Shown in pieces: positions 10,049-18,907 of a stretch of 64,000 nucleotides of DNA. Source of the DNA: JAWVFM01 sp963841455 (lineage in GTDB: Bacteria > Actinomycetota > Thermoleophilia > Solirubrobacterales > 70-9); assembly GCA_963841455.1 (NCBI GenBank), contig CAWJCU010000001.1, positions 321,857-385,856 on the forward strand, given 5' to 3'. Positions within the stretch are counted from its first letter, which is position 1; each line of letters begins with the position of its first letter. The notes below the pieces were generated by a model. It made no database searches. It was not told the origin of the DNA and was given only the letters and a program-made list of their open reading frames with translations. Both the position numbers and the translations under genes were made by a program.

Positions 10049-10951
10049 ATGGCTACGAACCCCGTCGAGGCCACAGAGACCCCCGCATCCGACGCGTCGT
10101 CGAATGGCGCGGGCGTCGGCGCGCTCCCGAACGTGGTCGTGATCGGGGCGCAGAAGTGCGGCACGAGCGGCCTCCACTACTACCTGAGCCTCCACCCGGA
10201 GATCTCGATGTCCCGCCCGAAGGAGCTCAACTTCTTCATCGAGGAGCGCAACTGGCCCCGTGGCGTCGACTGGTACCGGCGCCACTTCGACCCCGGCGCG
10301 CGCGTGCGGGGCGAGTCGTCGCCCAACTACACGGCCTATCCCCAGCACGAGGGCGTGTCTGAGCGCATGCACGACCTCCTTCCCGACGCGAGGCTGATCT
10401 ACCTCGTGCGCGACCCGCTCGAGCGCATCGCGGCCCACTGGGTCCACAACTACGCCAAGCGCCGCGAGCGCGGGACGCTCCGCGAGACCCTCACGCACCC
10501 GCAGACCTCCTACATCGAGCGCAGCCGCTACCACATGCAGATCGAGCGGTTCCTGCGCTTCTACGACCGCGAGCGGGTGCTCGTGATCGAGCAGGACGAC
10601 CTGCGCGGCCATCGGGAGGCGACGCTGCGGTCGGTCTTCGAGTTCGCCGGCGTCGACCCGGAGTTCACCCATCCGCGCTTCTCCGACGAGCGCCACCAGA
10701 CCTCGCGCAAGATGCGCTCGTCGCGGCTCGCTATTCGCCTCGAGCGGGCGAGCCGCAGCCGCGGTGGGAAGGTGCTGCCGTCGAGCCTGTGGCTCGGCCT
10801 CGACGCCGTGCTGCCCCTGCGGCGGCCGATCGAGCGCCCCGACGTCCGCGCGGCTCTCGGCACCGAGGACCTCGAGCTGCTGCGCGAGGACGCCGAGCGA
10901 TTGCGCGCGCTCACCGGCCGCGACTTCGAGCACTGGTCGATCTGGCGGTGA
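10049..10951 (+). CDS. Sulfotransferase of the heparan/NodH-like type
   Basis: 300 residues, intact. The PAPS-binding loop is VVVIGAQKCGTSGLHYYLS (about residues 27-45), followed by the substrate-wall motif HPEISMSRPKELNFF. The 3'-phosphate motif is YLVRDPLERIAAHWVHNY. These features place it in a different branch from the two tandem sulfotransferases upstream, closer to Golgi-type and bacterial Sulfotransfer_1 proteins. Its TGA overlaps the GTG of the flippase (GTGA, 10948-10951). A third sulfotransferase in the same block supports sulfation at more than one site, or of more than one product. Confidence 0.88.
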   Translation: MATNPVEATETPASDASSNGAGVGALPNVVVIGAQKCGTSGLHYYLSLHPEISMSRPKELNFFIEERNWPRGVDWYRRHFDPGARVRGESSPNYTAYPQHEGVSERMHDLLPDARLIYLVRDPLERIAAHWVHNYAKRRERGTLRETLTHPQTSYIERSRYHMQIERFLRFYDRERVLVIEQDDLRGHREATLRSVFEFAGVDPEFTHPRFSDERHQTSRKMRSSRLAIRLERASRSRGGKVLPSSLWLGLDAVLPLRRPIERPDVRAALGTEDLELLREDAERLRALTGRDFEHWSIWR

Positions 10952-13154
10952 GCCCCGGCAACGGCAAGGGGAAGGGCTCGAACCGCAAGGGCGGCAATCG
11001 CAAGGGCGGGAACCGCAAGGGCGGCGGGAAGAAGGGCAAGGGCAAGCGGAAGGGCAAGAAGGTCGTCGACTCGACGGCGGCGGCGCTCGGCGCGAAGCTG
11101 GCACGGAACAGCGGCCTTCAGGGCATCTCGCTGATCGTCTCCAACGTCCTCCACGCGGTCGCGGTCATCTACGTCGCGCGGAAGCTGGGCCCTCCGATCT
11201 CGGTTCCTACACGCTGCTGCTCTTCCTCTCGGGGTCGATCACCCAGGTGTTCCACCTCTTCTCGAAGCCGGGCACCCTTCGCCGCGTCTTCGGCCAGGCC
11301 GACGACGATGATGCCGGAGCGGAGGGCGACTTCGACACCGGCGACGACGCCGACGTGCAGTCCGCGACACCACAGCGGAGCCTGGGCATCGGGATCATCT
11401 GGGTGGCGCTGCTGGGGCTGATCGGCGCCGGGCTGACGATCATCTTCCGAGCCCCGATCGCCCAGGTCCTTCTGGGCGGCGCCGACTCGAACCAGCAGGA
11501 GCTCATCATGTGGGCGGGCATCCTCGGCGGCGTCGGCGCGATCTTCAAGCTCACCGAGATCATCATCTGGTTCGAGGGGCGCGGCTGGACCTACGTGATC
11601 GTCGACGCGATGCGCCCGACCCTGAACCTGGTCTTCATGGCCTATCTGATCTCCAAGGGCCGTGGGGTGGAGGGGGCGATCATGGGCGCCGCGATCGGCA
11701 CGTCGATCGCAACGCTCATGAGCATCGTCGTGCTCATCCGGAGCTTCGAGCTCGGCTTCGAGTTCCGCGAGGTCGGCCTCATCGTTCAGCGCGGAATCGG
11801 CCGGATGCCCATCGCGATGTCGATGTTCACGATTCAGAACGCCGACGGCTTCCTGCTGTCGAGGTTCGTCGACCACAAGCAGCTCGGCTACTACCAGCTC
11901 GCCCAGAAGCTCGGGTTCATCGTCTCGTTCCTGCCGCAGGGCTTCCGGATCGCGCTGCGACCGTTGCGGAAGACGGCGATGTTCCAGGCCGTGCGCGACC
12001 AGTACGGCTCGGCGGTCGCCAAGGGCCAGCTTCTCATCTACTTCATCCTCATCGCGATCTTCGCGATCCTCGCAATGGTGCTGGGCGGCGAGCTCCTGAT
12101 CAGCGTCGGCGGCGGCCAGTACCAGGCCGCTGCGCCGCTGATCCCGCTGACGGCGGCGATGATGACCATGCCGGCGCTCTTCCGGACGGTGAACGGCCAG
12201 TCGTTCTTCCCGCACAAGCGGGCCTGGTTCATCGGCTGCGTGATCTTCGCGGCGCTCAGCTTCGTCGGCTGGATGTTCCTTCTGGTGCCGCGCTTCGGGA
12301 TCGTCGGCACGCCGATCGCGTCGCTCCTCGGCTTCGGCATTCCGTCGGCGTTCCTGTTCATCAAGAACCAGCGCGGCAAGGGGCGGATGGAGTTCCGCTA
12401 CGGCGCTGTCCTCGGCGCGATCGGGCTGGCGACGGCCGTCTCAGTGTTCTTCGCCTTCGTCCACCCGTCCGACAAGTGGCTGCAGCTGATCGAGATCGTG
12501 ATCCTGCTCGGCCTCTGGCTGGTCGCGCTGCCGCTGACGGGCATCGTGCCCAAGCAGCACCGCCGGGCCCTCCTCGAGATCGCCAAGGGCTTCGTCAGGC
12601 GGGGGCCGCAGGGCTTCAACCGCGACCGCGGCCTGAGGACGCTGACGCCGAAGAACCGCGAGAAGCTCCGTCGCGCGGTCGTCGACAAGATCCCGGTCGA
12701 GGTGCTTGCCGCGGCGGCGAAGGAGGGCCCGAGCGCGGGCGCCATCGCGGGCAACGGGGCGGGCGCCAACGGCGGCGGCAACGGCGGGCGCGGAGGCGGG
12801 CGCACGGCGCTGCTGACGCGCCGCCGCAAGGCCTCGATCACGAGCCTCACCAACCGCCAGGCCACGCAGCTAGTCCGGATCCTGCGACGGGTGGGTCGCA
12901 AGGGCGGGATGCAGCTGGAGGGCCCGACCGAGTACGACGCGCGAATCGCCAAGTTCGTCTTCGGGGATGCGCCAACGGCGGCCCGCAGCGCGACGATGCG
13001 GAGCCTGATCGGCTCAGGCGTCGACTCGAAGGACCTCCACAAGCTGGAGGAGCTCTCGCTCTACCTGGCGAAGGCGCCCAAGCACTCCTGGGACGGCCGC
13101 CGCCGCCGGCGCAAGGTGCCGGTGAAGATCCCGGCGCGGATCCGCCGCAGCTAG
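10948..13154 (+). CDS. MOP-family polysaccharide flippase-like protein with charged N- and C-terminal extensions; frame broken near 11194
   Basis: The start is GTG 10948. The first ~35 residues are a basic repeat (KGGNRKGGNRKGGGKKGKGK) before the first helix. A missing C near 11194 (ggccctcc) breaks the frame; with it restored, the sequence reads LGPSDLGSYTLLLFLSG and continues to the TAG at 13152. The core has about 12 helices, with FRIALRPLRKTAMFQ typical of oligosaccharide flippases. An acidic loop (about 20 residues, DDDD to DDAD) sits near residue 115, and about 190 cytoplasmic residues follow the last helix, Gly-rich then strongly basic. Probable job: moving lipid-linked, possibly sulfated, glycan across the membrane. 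It converges on the next gene with the stops overlapping. Confidence 0.78.
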
Positions 13155-13720
13155 TCGGGGAGCCGCGTGCGGCGGATCACGATGCGGTCGGGCTCGACCG
13201 CGACCTCGACCTCCCGGTGGCCGGCCCAGTGCTCCGCGTACACGGGGTCGTCGGCGATCGCGGGGTCGAGCCAGAGGCCGTAGCCCTCGTCGTCGCCGTG
13301 GTCGAAGGTGCCCTCCATCGCGGCGCCGGGACGCTTCGAGCGGCCGCGACCTCCACGGCGCCGGCGGCGGCGCTTCGGCTTCTCCTGGCCGTCCTCGCCC
13401 TCTTCGCCGTCCTCGCCGTCGTCGCCGTCCTCGTCCTCCTCGCCGTCGTCGCGCCCCTCCTCGCCCTCTTCCTCCTCTTCCTCGTCCTCCTCGCCGTCGT
13501 CCTCCTCGGCCATCGTCGCTTCGATCTCGGCCTCGATCTCGTCGCGGAGGTCGAGCTCGGCGTCCGACTCGTCGTCCGCGCTCAGCTCGTGGCGGCGCCG
13601 GAACTCGCGCAGCTCGGCCGTCGAAACGTCCAGCTGATGCGCGATCCACGCGTCGGTGCGCCCCTGACGCACCCAGGCGCGAATCTGGTTCAGTTGTGAG
13701 CGGAGGGGCTTACGGGCCAT
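13151..13720 (-). CDS. Acidic low-complexity protein with N-terminal helix-turn-helix-like segment
   Basis: 189 residues. Residues 1-40 (RSQLNQIRAWVRQGRTDAWI with AHQLDVSTAELREFRRR) look like a DNA-binding helix-turn-helix of the resolvase/sigma type. Residues 48-110 are almost entirely Glu and Asp with Gly. A short Arg/Lys block (KPKRRRRRRGGRGR) follows, and then a folded-looking end (YAEHWAGHREVEVAVEPDRIVIRRTRLPD). The family is recognisable only as uncharacterised. The acidic tail could mimic DNA or dock a basic partner; the neighbouring flippase has basic tails, but a link is speculation. It is transcribed toward the flippase. Confidence 0.7.
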   Translation of the reverse strand: MARKPLRSQLNQIRAWVRQGRTDAWIAHQLDVSTAELREFRRRHELSADDESDAELDLRDEIEAEIEATMAEEDDGEEDEEEEEEGEEGRDDGEEDEDGDDGEDGEEGEDGQEKPKRRRRRRGGRGRSKRPGAAMEGTFDHGDDEGYGLWLDPAIADDPVYAEHWAGHREVEVAVEPDRIVIRRTRLPD

Positions 13721-13883
13721 GTGAATCCGGTCGGGATCCCCGCCGGGCGGCGGATGCTAACCAACCTCGTGGCTGGCTCGGTTTTGAGAGGCGCGTCGGA
13801 GGTCGTGAGTGGGTAACCTAGTGAGCGGGTAGGTAAGACGCCACGGGCAGTGGGCTGTGGCAACAATCTCGAATGGAGACGAG

Positions 13884-14120
13884 ATGCTCGTCCTCACTCG
13901 CAAGACCAATCAAAGCATCATGATCGGCGATGACATCGAGGTCACCGTCCTCGCGGTCGCGCGCGACAAGATCAGGCTCGGGATCACCGCTCCCCGCGAG
14001 ATCCCGGTCTACAGGCGCGAGGTCTATCTCTCGATCAAGGGTGAGGGCGGCGACGACGTCGAGCCGGAAACCCGCGAGCGGGTGGAGGCAGCGCTCGGCA
14101 CCCTCGCAGAGGGCGACTAG
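13884..14120 (+). CDS. csrA: Carbon storage regulator CsrA
   Basis: 78 residues from the ATG at 13884. I prefer it to the in-frame GTG at 13857 because GGAGA lies 5-6 bases upstream and MLVLTRKTNQSIMIGDDIEV is the exact family N-terminus. RNA-binding residues are in place: the Leu4/Arg6 strand and the later GITAPREIPVYRREVYLSI with the R-x-E-V core. CsrA dimers bind GGA in mRNA leaders and block or stabilise translation. The C-terminal ~18 residues extend beyond E. coli CsrA. No fliW, flagellin or other motility gene is nearby, which is unusual, since in Gram-positive genomes csrA usually sits with fliW. Confidence 0.95.
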   Translation: MLVLTRKTNQSIMIGDDIEVTVLAVARDKIRLGITAPREIPVYRREVYLSIKGEGGDDVEPETRERVEAALGTLAEGD

Positions 14121-14147
14121 ACGACGATTGCTCGCCGGGACGCTCGC

Positions 14148-14396
14148 CTAGCCGATGAGCCAGGCGAGCATCTCGAACATGACGACGACGACGACCACGA
14201 CGGTGGCCGCGAGCGCGAGGAAGAGGACGCCGAAGCGGACCTTCCCTTTCTGCTCGTTCGAGCTCATCGTGCGCGCCCGTGACCGCGCCGCCGCACGGTG
14301 ACGCAGCTGCTTGCGGCGCTTCCGCTCGAGCGCGGCCTCCTCCTCGAAGGCGAGCTCGAAGTCCGAGATGGTCTGCTGCATCTTCATCGTTAGCAA
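14148..14396 (-). CDS. Small single-span membrane protein
   Basis: 82 residues. The N-terminal half is charged and probably helical (DFELAFEEEAALERKRRKQ) and the C-terminal ~30 residues are one very hydrophobic helix (FGVLFLALAATVVVVVVVMF). There is no signal sequence, so the tail is likely anchored with the N-terminus in the cytosol. Three Met codons occur within the first six residues, so the exact start is uncertain. Function unknown. It lies between csrA and a secreted nuclease, and shares the nuclease strand with 3 bases between them. Confidence 0.6.
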   Translation of the reverse strand: MLTMKMQQTISDFELAFEEEAALERKRRKQLRHRAAARSRARTMSSNEQKGKVRFGVLFLALAATVVVVVVVMFEMLAWLIG

Positions 14397-14399
14397 ACC

Positions 14400-14903
14400 C
14401 TAGCAATGGCCCCACAACCCGACGCCACGTCGCCCGGCCTCGTCGGCCAGGCGCGCGAAGAGCCGAGCATGGCTCGTATTTGGCGGAAACGGATACGGCC
14501 GCGCGTAGCCGCCGCGCACGAGCGCCGCGTTGACGAACCGCCCGCCCACGTGGACGTAGGCGAGGAGGCGCCCGTAGTCGTCTCGGCGTTCGCTGTCGAA
14601 TACGAGCCGGATGGTGTGCCCGTCGACGAGCTTGTGATCGAACGCGCTTGCCCGCGGTCCACCGCACTGCACGGGCGTGCCGGGCTTAACCGTCTCGGGC
14701 GTGTCGATCCCGATGTAGCGCACGTACTCGGTGGCCCCGTCGAGTCGGACGAGCGCGGTGTCCCCGTCGACGGCGCGGATCACCTGCGCCTTCACTGCCT
14801 GCGGGAGCGACTCGGCGTCGACGCCGTCACCCCCTGAGCCGCCGCAGCCGGCAGCGCCCACGAGGGCAGCTAGCGGGAGGAGAGCGAGTAGTGGTCGCAT
14901 CAT
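14400..14903 (-). CDS. Thermonuclease-like lipoprotein (SNase domain)
   Basis: 167 residues from a tandem ATG at 14903/14900. The N-terminus is a lipoprotein signal (LLALLPLAALVGAAGCGGSG, lipobox Cys near residue 19-20). The SNase fold follows: AVDGDTALVRLDG, YVRYIGIDTPETV with the catalytic Arg and Asp, SERRDDYGRLLAYVHVGG with the second active-site Arg, and NAALVRGGYARPYPFPPN. The family degrades DNA and RNA using Ca2+. Export and anchoring suggest nutrient scavenging or defence against free DNA. The length is typical for extracellular SNase domains. Confidence 0.9.
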   Translation of the reverse strand: MMRPLLALLPLAALVGAAGCGGSGGDGVDAESLPQAVKAQVIRAVDGDTALVRLDGATEYVRYIGIDTPETVKPGTPVQCGGPRASAFDHKLVDGHTIRLVFDSERRDDYGRLLAYVHVGGRFVNAALVRGGYARPYPFPPNTSHARLFARLADEAGRRGVGLWGHC

Positions 14904-15173
14904 CCCAGTGTCGGGGGTGATCACGCGCGCGTGACTCGCGATTCGCGCCGAATGGCGCACCCACGCGGTGAGGCGCGAAATGCACCGTATGGGTGCGTTT
15001 CGCGCCAACCTCGTGGACGGCGCCTTCCAGGTGCAGCACCGCCCGGGCGCGGCCTCGTTCCTCGAGGCCCCGCTGGCGAGGCCGCGCGCGCTTAGAATCT
15101 GCGCGATCTGCCGGTAGGCGGCGGGAACATATCCGCGACGCTGGGAGCGTCGCGCTGGCTGGGAGGATTGGCG

Positions 15174-16789
15174 TTGCTGATTTCCGACACTCGTCTTCGA
15201 TGCGTCCTCGGGGCACTGATCGCGGGGCTCGCGCTCTCGACCGGCGTAGCCCTGGCCGCGCCGGGTGACCTCGACACAACGTTCAGCGGCGACGGCAAGG
15301 CAACCATCGACTTCGGCGGCAACGAGTTCTCCGGTTCGCTTGCGAGTGTCGCCGTCACCCCGGATGGCGGTTCGGTCGTCGTCGGGCAGACGAGCAATGT
15401 CCCCGCAAAGCGCGGCGGGGCCGTCCTCGGCGGGATCGCCGTGGCCCGGCTCAACGAGGATGGCTCGCTCGATTCGGGCTTCGGCACCGGCGGGCTGAAG
15501 GTCATCAGCCACGGCTTCAACCTCTCCTCCGGGCGTGCGGTGGCGGTGCAGCCCGACGGCAAGATCGTCATCGGCGGTTTCGCACAGCGCGTCAGCACGA
15601 GCCCCAAGGAGGAGTTCGAGATCGACCGCCTCAACGCGGACGGAAGCCTCGACACGTCGTTCAACAACGGCTTCACCACGGTCGACTTCGGGACGCCGAA
15701 GAACCAGGAGATCAACGCCCTGGCGATCCAGGGCGACGGCAAGATCGTCGCCGCCGGCGAGATCGACGACGGGACGATCCCCAGCGCGAATTACGCGGTC
15801 GCTCGCTTCAACGCCGACGGGACTCCCGACACTTCGTTCAGCTCCGACGGCAAGACGACGGCCACGTTCGGCTCCGACGGCCGCGAGGGCTTTGGCGTCG
15901 CGATGGAGGCCGACGGCAAGATCATCGTCGCCGGTGCGCCCGCCGGCCCCGCCGTTCCGAACGGGATGCACGCCGTTCGCTTCGACGCCGACGGCAGCGT
16001 CGACACATCCTTCGGCCAATTCGGTGAGGCCACCCCGTCCGTCCCGCCGGGCAGCTTCGGGGCCTTCGGCGTCGCGATTCAGCCTGGCCTCGGAATCGTC
16101 CTCGTCGGGTCGCAGACGACGACGCCGGCGCAGAACGACTTCGCGGTCGCCCGCCTGGACCAGAACGGAGCGCCCGACCACACCTTCGGCAACGACAGTG
16201 TCGCGGCGGTCGACCTCGGAGGCGACGAGGCGGCAAGGGGGGTCGTGATCCAGCGAAACGGCAAGATCGTCGTCGGCGGGGAGAACGACGACGGCCTTCT
16301 CGCCGCGCGACTGAACGCCGACGGCTCCCTCGACACGGGCTTCGGCAACGGCGGAAGCGCGGTCGCGAGTTCGACGGCACCGCCTTGGGCGGCAGCGTCG
16401 CGCTCCAGGCCGACGGCAGGATCCTCCTGAGCGGCGCCAACGCCACGACCTCAGACTTCGTGGTCGCCCGCGTCAAGGGCGACCCCACCGGGCCACCTCT
16501 GGTGAAGATCAAGTGCGACGGCGTCACGGCGACAAAGGTCGGGACCGCCGGCCCGGACAAGCTGAAGGGGACCAACGGTCGCGACGTGATCGCCGGCCTC
16601 GGCGGCGATGACAAGATCAACGGCCGCGGGGGCAACGACCTGATCTGCGGCGGCGGCGGCAACGACATCCTGCGCGGCGGCAAGGGCAAGGACAAGATCC
16701 TCGGCGGCAAGGGCAGGGACAAGCTCTTCGGCGGTCCGGGCAGGGACACGCTGCGCGGCGGCCCCGGCCGAGACCACCAGCACCCCTAG
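15174..16789 (+). CDS. Secreted Delta-60-repeat protein with C-terminal RTX-like glycine repeats; frame broken near 16367
   Basis: The start is probably the TTG at 15174, six bases after GGGAGGA; the TTG at 15168 touches that ribosome site. A signal peptide (VLGALIAGLALSTGVALA) precedes about seven ~50-residue Delta-60 repeats, each with a core like RLNADGSLDTSF and QPDGKIVIGG, which should form a beta-propeller. Near 16367 a missing G (gtcgcgagttc) shifts the frame; the second frame gives GGSVALQADGRILLSG and then RTX-like repeats GGDDKINGRGGNDLICGGGG to the TAG at 16787. Such tails bind Ca2+ in secreted proteins. Role unknown; extracellular adhesion or scaffolding is a guess. Confidence 0.8.
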
Positions 16790-16805
16790 GGGCGCGGCGG
16801 GCGCG

Positions 16806-17726
16806 CTAGGGGATGCGCGAGACGTTCGAGAGCATGATCTCCTTGATCTGATCGATGATCTCGACGGCGTCCTTGTGGGAGCGCTGCCAGACGTTGCGGC
16901 CGTAGATCACGCCTGAGCCGCCGGCCTCCATGATGAAGCGGGTCTGCTCGAGGAGCGGGTCGTCGTCGATCTTCGAGCCGCCCGAGAGCACGACCAGCGA
17001 GCGGCCGGCCGACTCGACGACCTGGCGCACCGCGTCCTCCTGGGTGATGTCCAGGTCGTTGTAGGGCGCGGGAGCGTCCTTGTCCTTCTCCGGGTCGATC
17101 TTCGGCAGGTTGAGCTTCACCACGTCGGCGCCCATCTCCATGGCCAGGCGCGCGGCGTAGTCGATGGCGTAGAAGGAGACGTGGCCGCCCTTCTTGTCGA
17201 TCGCCGACCCGCGCGGGTAGGCCCAGATCACGAGCGGCATGCCGTAGCGGTCGCAGTCCTCGCGGACGCCCTTGAGCTGGTGGAGGTCGGCGTCTTGGCG
17301 CGGCGAGCCGACATAGAGGGTGTAGCCGACGGCGTCGGCGCCGAGCCGGACGGCGTCCTCGACCGAGGCGTTGGTCGTCGAGAGGGCGTTGTCCGACGAC
17401 GGGACATCGGTCTTGGCGTTGATCTTCAGGAGCAGCGGGACCTGGCCCGCGTAGTCGGGGTAGTACTTGGTCGCGAGGCCGATCTGGCAGGCGATCGCGG
17501 AGTAGCCGGCCTCGGCTGCGAGGTGGAACTGGTACTCGGGGTCCTTCGACGCCGGGTTGGGGAAGAAGTCTCGCGGGCCGTGCTCGATTCCCTGGTCGAT
17601 GGGTAAGAGGAGCAGGGTGCCGTTGCCCGGGCCGAACTCGAACAGCAGGCGCCGTAGACGGGTCCGCTTGCCGGGGGATAGTGTCGCGAGAAGGGACTTT
17701 TGCTCGGTGGCTGTCTTGATCTCCAT
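16806..17726 (-). CDS. Class I fructose-bisphosphate aldolase, DhnA/FbaB type
   Basis: 306 residues, frame intact. It carries the DhnA-family features LLLPIDQGIEHGPRDFF near residue 40, a Schiff-base lysine context in ADVVKLNLPKID, and the phosphate-binding LSGGSKIDDDPLLEQ. The archaeal-type class I aldolase cleaves fructose-1,6-bisphosphate and can serve gluconeogenesis. The gene is monocistronic and divergent from the carboxylate-amine ligase, about 58 bases apart. It is well away from eno, so glycolytic genes are not clustered here. Confidence 0.92.
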   Translation of the reverse strand: MEIKTATEQKSLLATLSPGKRTRLRRLLFEFGPGNGTLLLLPIDQGIEHGPRDFFPNPASKDPEYQFHLAAEAGYSAIACQIGLATKYYPDYAGQVPLLLKINAKTDVPSSDNALSTTNASVEDAVRLGADAVGYTLYVGSPRQDADLHQLKGVREDCDRYGMPLVIWAYPRGSAIDKKGGHVSFYAIDYAARLAMEMGADVVKLNLPKIDPEKDKDAPAPYNDLDITQEDAVRQVVESAGRSLVVLSGGSKIDDDPLLEQTRFIMEAGGSGVIYGRNVWQRSHKDAVEIIDQIKEIMLSNVSRIP

Positions 17727-17784
17727 ATCGCCTCGTAAGTTACCCGCTGGCCGAGCCGGCTGAGTCCGCGGAAACTACCCAGTC

Positions 17785-18895
17785 ATGGACCACCAGTTCA
17801 ACGGCCCGCCGTTCACGATCGGCGTCGAGGAGGAGCTGATGCTCCTGGACGCCGACGGCCTCGGCCTGACCCAGGAGATCGAGCGCGTGCTCGACGTGCT
17901 CCCCGACGAGCTCGAGGGCCAGGTGAAGCCCGAGCTGCTCCAGTCGGTGCTCGAGATCGCGACGAAGCCGCGCGACGAGCGTCAGCGAGGCCGGCGAGGA
18001 GCTCCGCGCGCTTCGGCGCACCGTTGCGAGCATCGCCGACGACCTCGGCCTCTGCGTGGGCGCGTCCGGCACCCACCCGTTCGCCCGCTGGGAGGAGCAG
18101 GAGGTGGTCGAGCGCCCCCGCTACCGGGAGCTGATCCACGAGCTCGGCTACATCGCGCGGCGCGAGCTGATCTTCGGCACCCACGTCCACGTGGCGATCG
18201 AGGGCGCCGACCGGGCGATCTACGTCGCCGACGGCATCCGCCTGTTCCTGCCGCTTCTGCTCGCGCTGTCGGCGAACTCCCCGTTCTGGCGCGGGTGGCC
18301 GACGGGGCTGGCGTCCGCGCGGACGCCCGTCTTCCGCGCCTTCCCCCGCTGCGGCGTGCCCCCGCACTACGGCGACTGGGAGACCTACACCGACCGGGTC
18401 GAGCTGATGATGCGCGCCGGGCGCGATCGAGGACTACACCTACCTATGGTGGGACGTCCGTCCGCATCCCAAGTTCGGGACCGTCGAGACGCGCATCTTC
18501 GACCAGCAGACGAGGGTCGATTACACGGTCGCGCTCACCGCCCTCACCGCGTCGCTCGCGCACGCCTTCAGCGCCCAGTTCGACGACGGCAGCCCGAGCG
18601 TCGACTTTCCCACCGAGCTCATCGACGACAACAAGGTCCGCGCGGCCCTCCGCGGGCTCGACGGCGAGCTCGTCGACTTCCTGCATCGCGAGCGCAGACC
18701 GGCCCCGGAGATGGCGCTCGGCCTGCTCGACGAGCTTCGCGACCACGCGTCGAGCTCGGCTGCGAGGCGGAGCTGGAGGGCGTCCGCGACCTCGTCGAGG
18801 AGGGCACCGGCTCGCACCGCCAGACCGAGATCTGGGAGCGCGAGGGCGACCTCGTCCAGCTCATGCGCCAGATCGTCGAGGCGAGCCGGGCCTAG
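17785..18895 (+). CDS. Carboxylate-amine ligase (YbdK/GCS2 family); three frame breaks
   Basis: Pieces in three frames form one GCS2-type enzyme. The N-terminus FTIGVEEELMLLDADGLGL holds the ATP/Mg site. The middle piece has GASGTHPFARWEEQEVVERP and LIFGTHVHVAIEGADRAIYV. The third has TYLWWDVRPHPKFGTVETRI with FDQQTRVDYTVALTALTAS, and the fourth ends EEGTGSHRQTEIWEREGDL. Breaks are near 17976, 18425 and 18748. The total length (about 370 residues) fits the family, which makes gamma-glutamyl or similar amides (EgtA-like or YbdK). All catalytic segments survive, so indel error is likelier than decay. No ergothioneine genes are nearby. Confidence 0.82.
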
Positions 18896-18907
18896 GCGGC
18901 GCCGCCG

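Noticed and set aside
10970..11045. Short direct repeats as a CRISPR or microsatellite array
   Set aside because: They encode the in-frame K-G-G-N-R repeat at the flippase N-terminus; there are no spacers or cas genes.
13380..13570. Long reading frames on the plus strand across the repetitive tcctcgccgtc region
   Set aside because: This is the shadow of the acidic Glu/Asp-rich stretch on the minus strand; the plus-strand product is Ser/Leu/Val low complexity with no start context.
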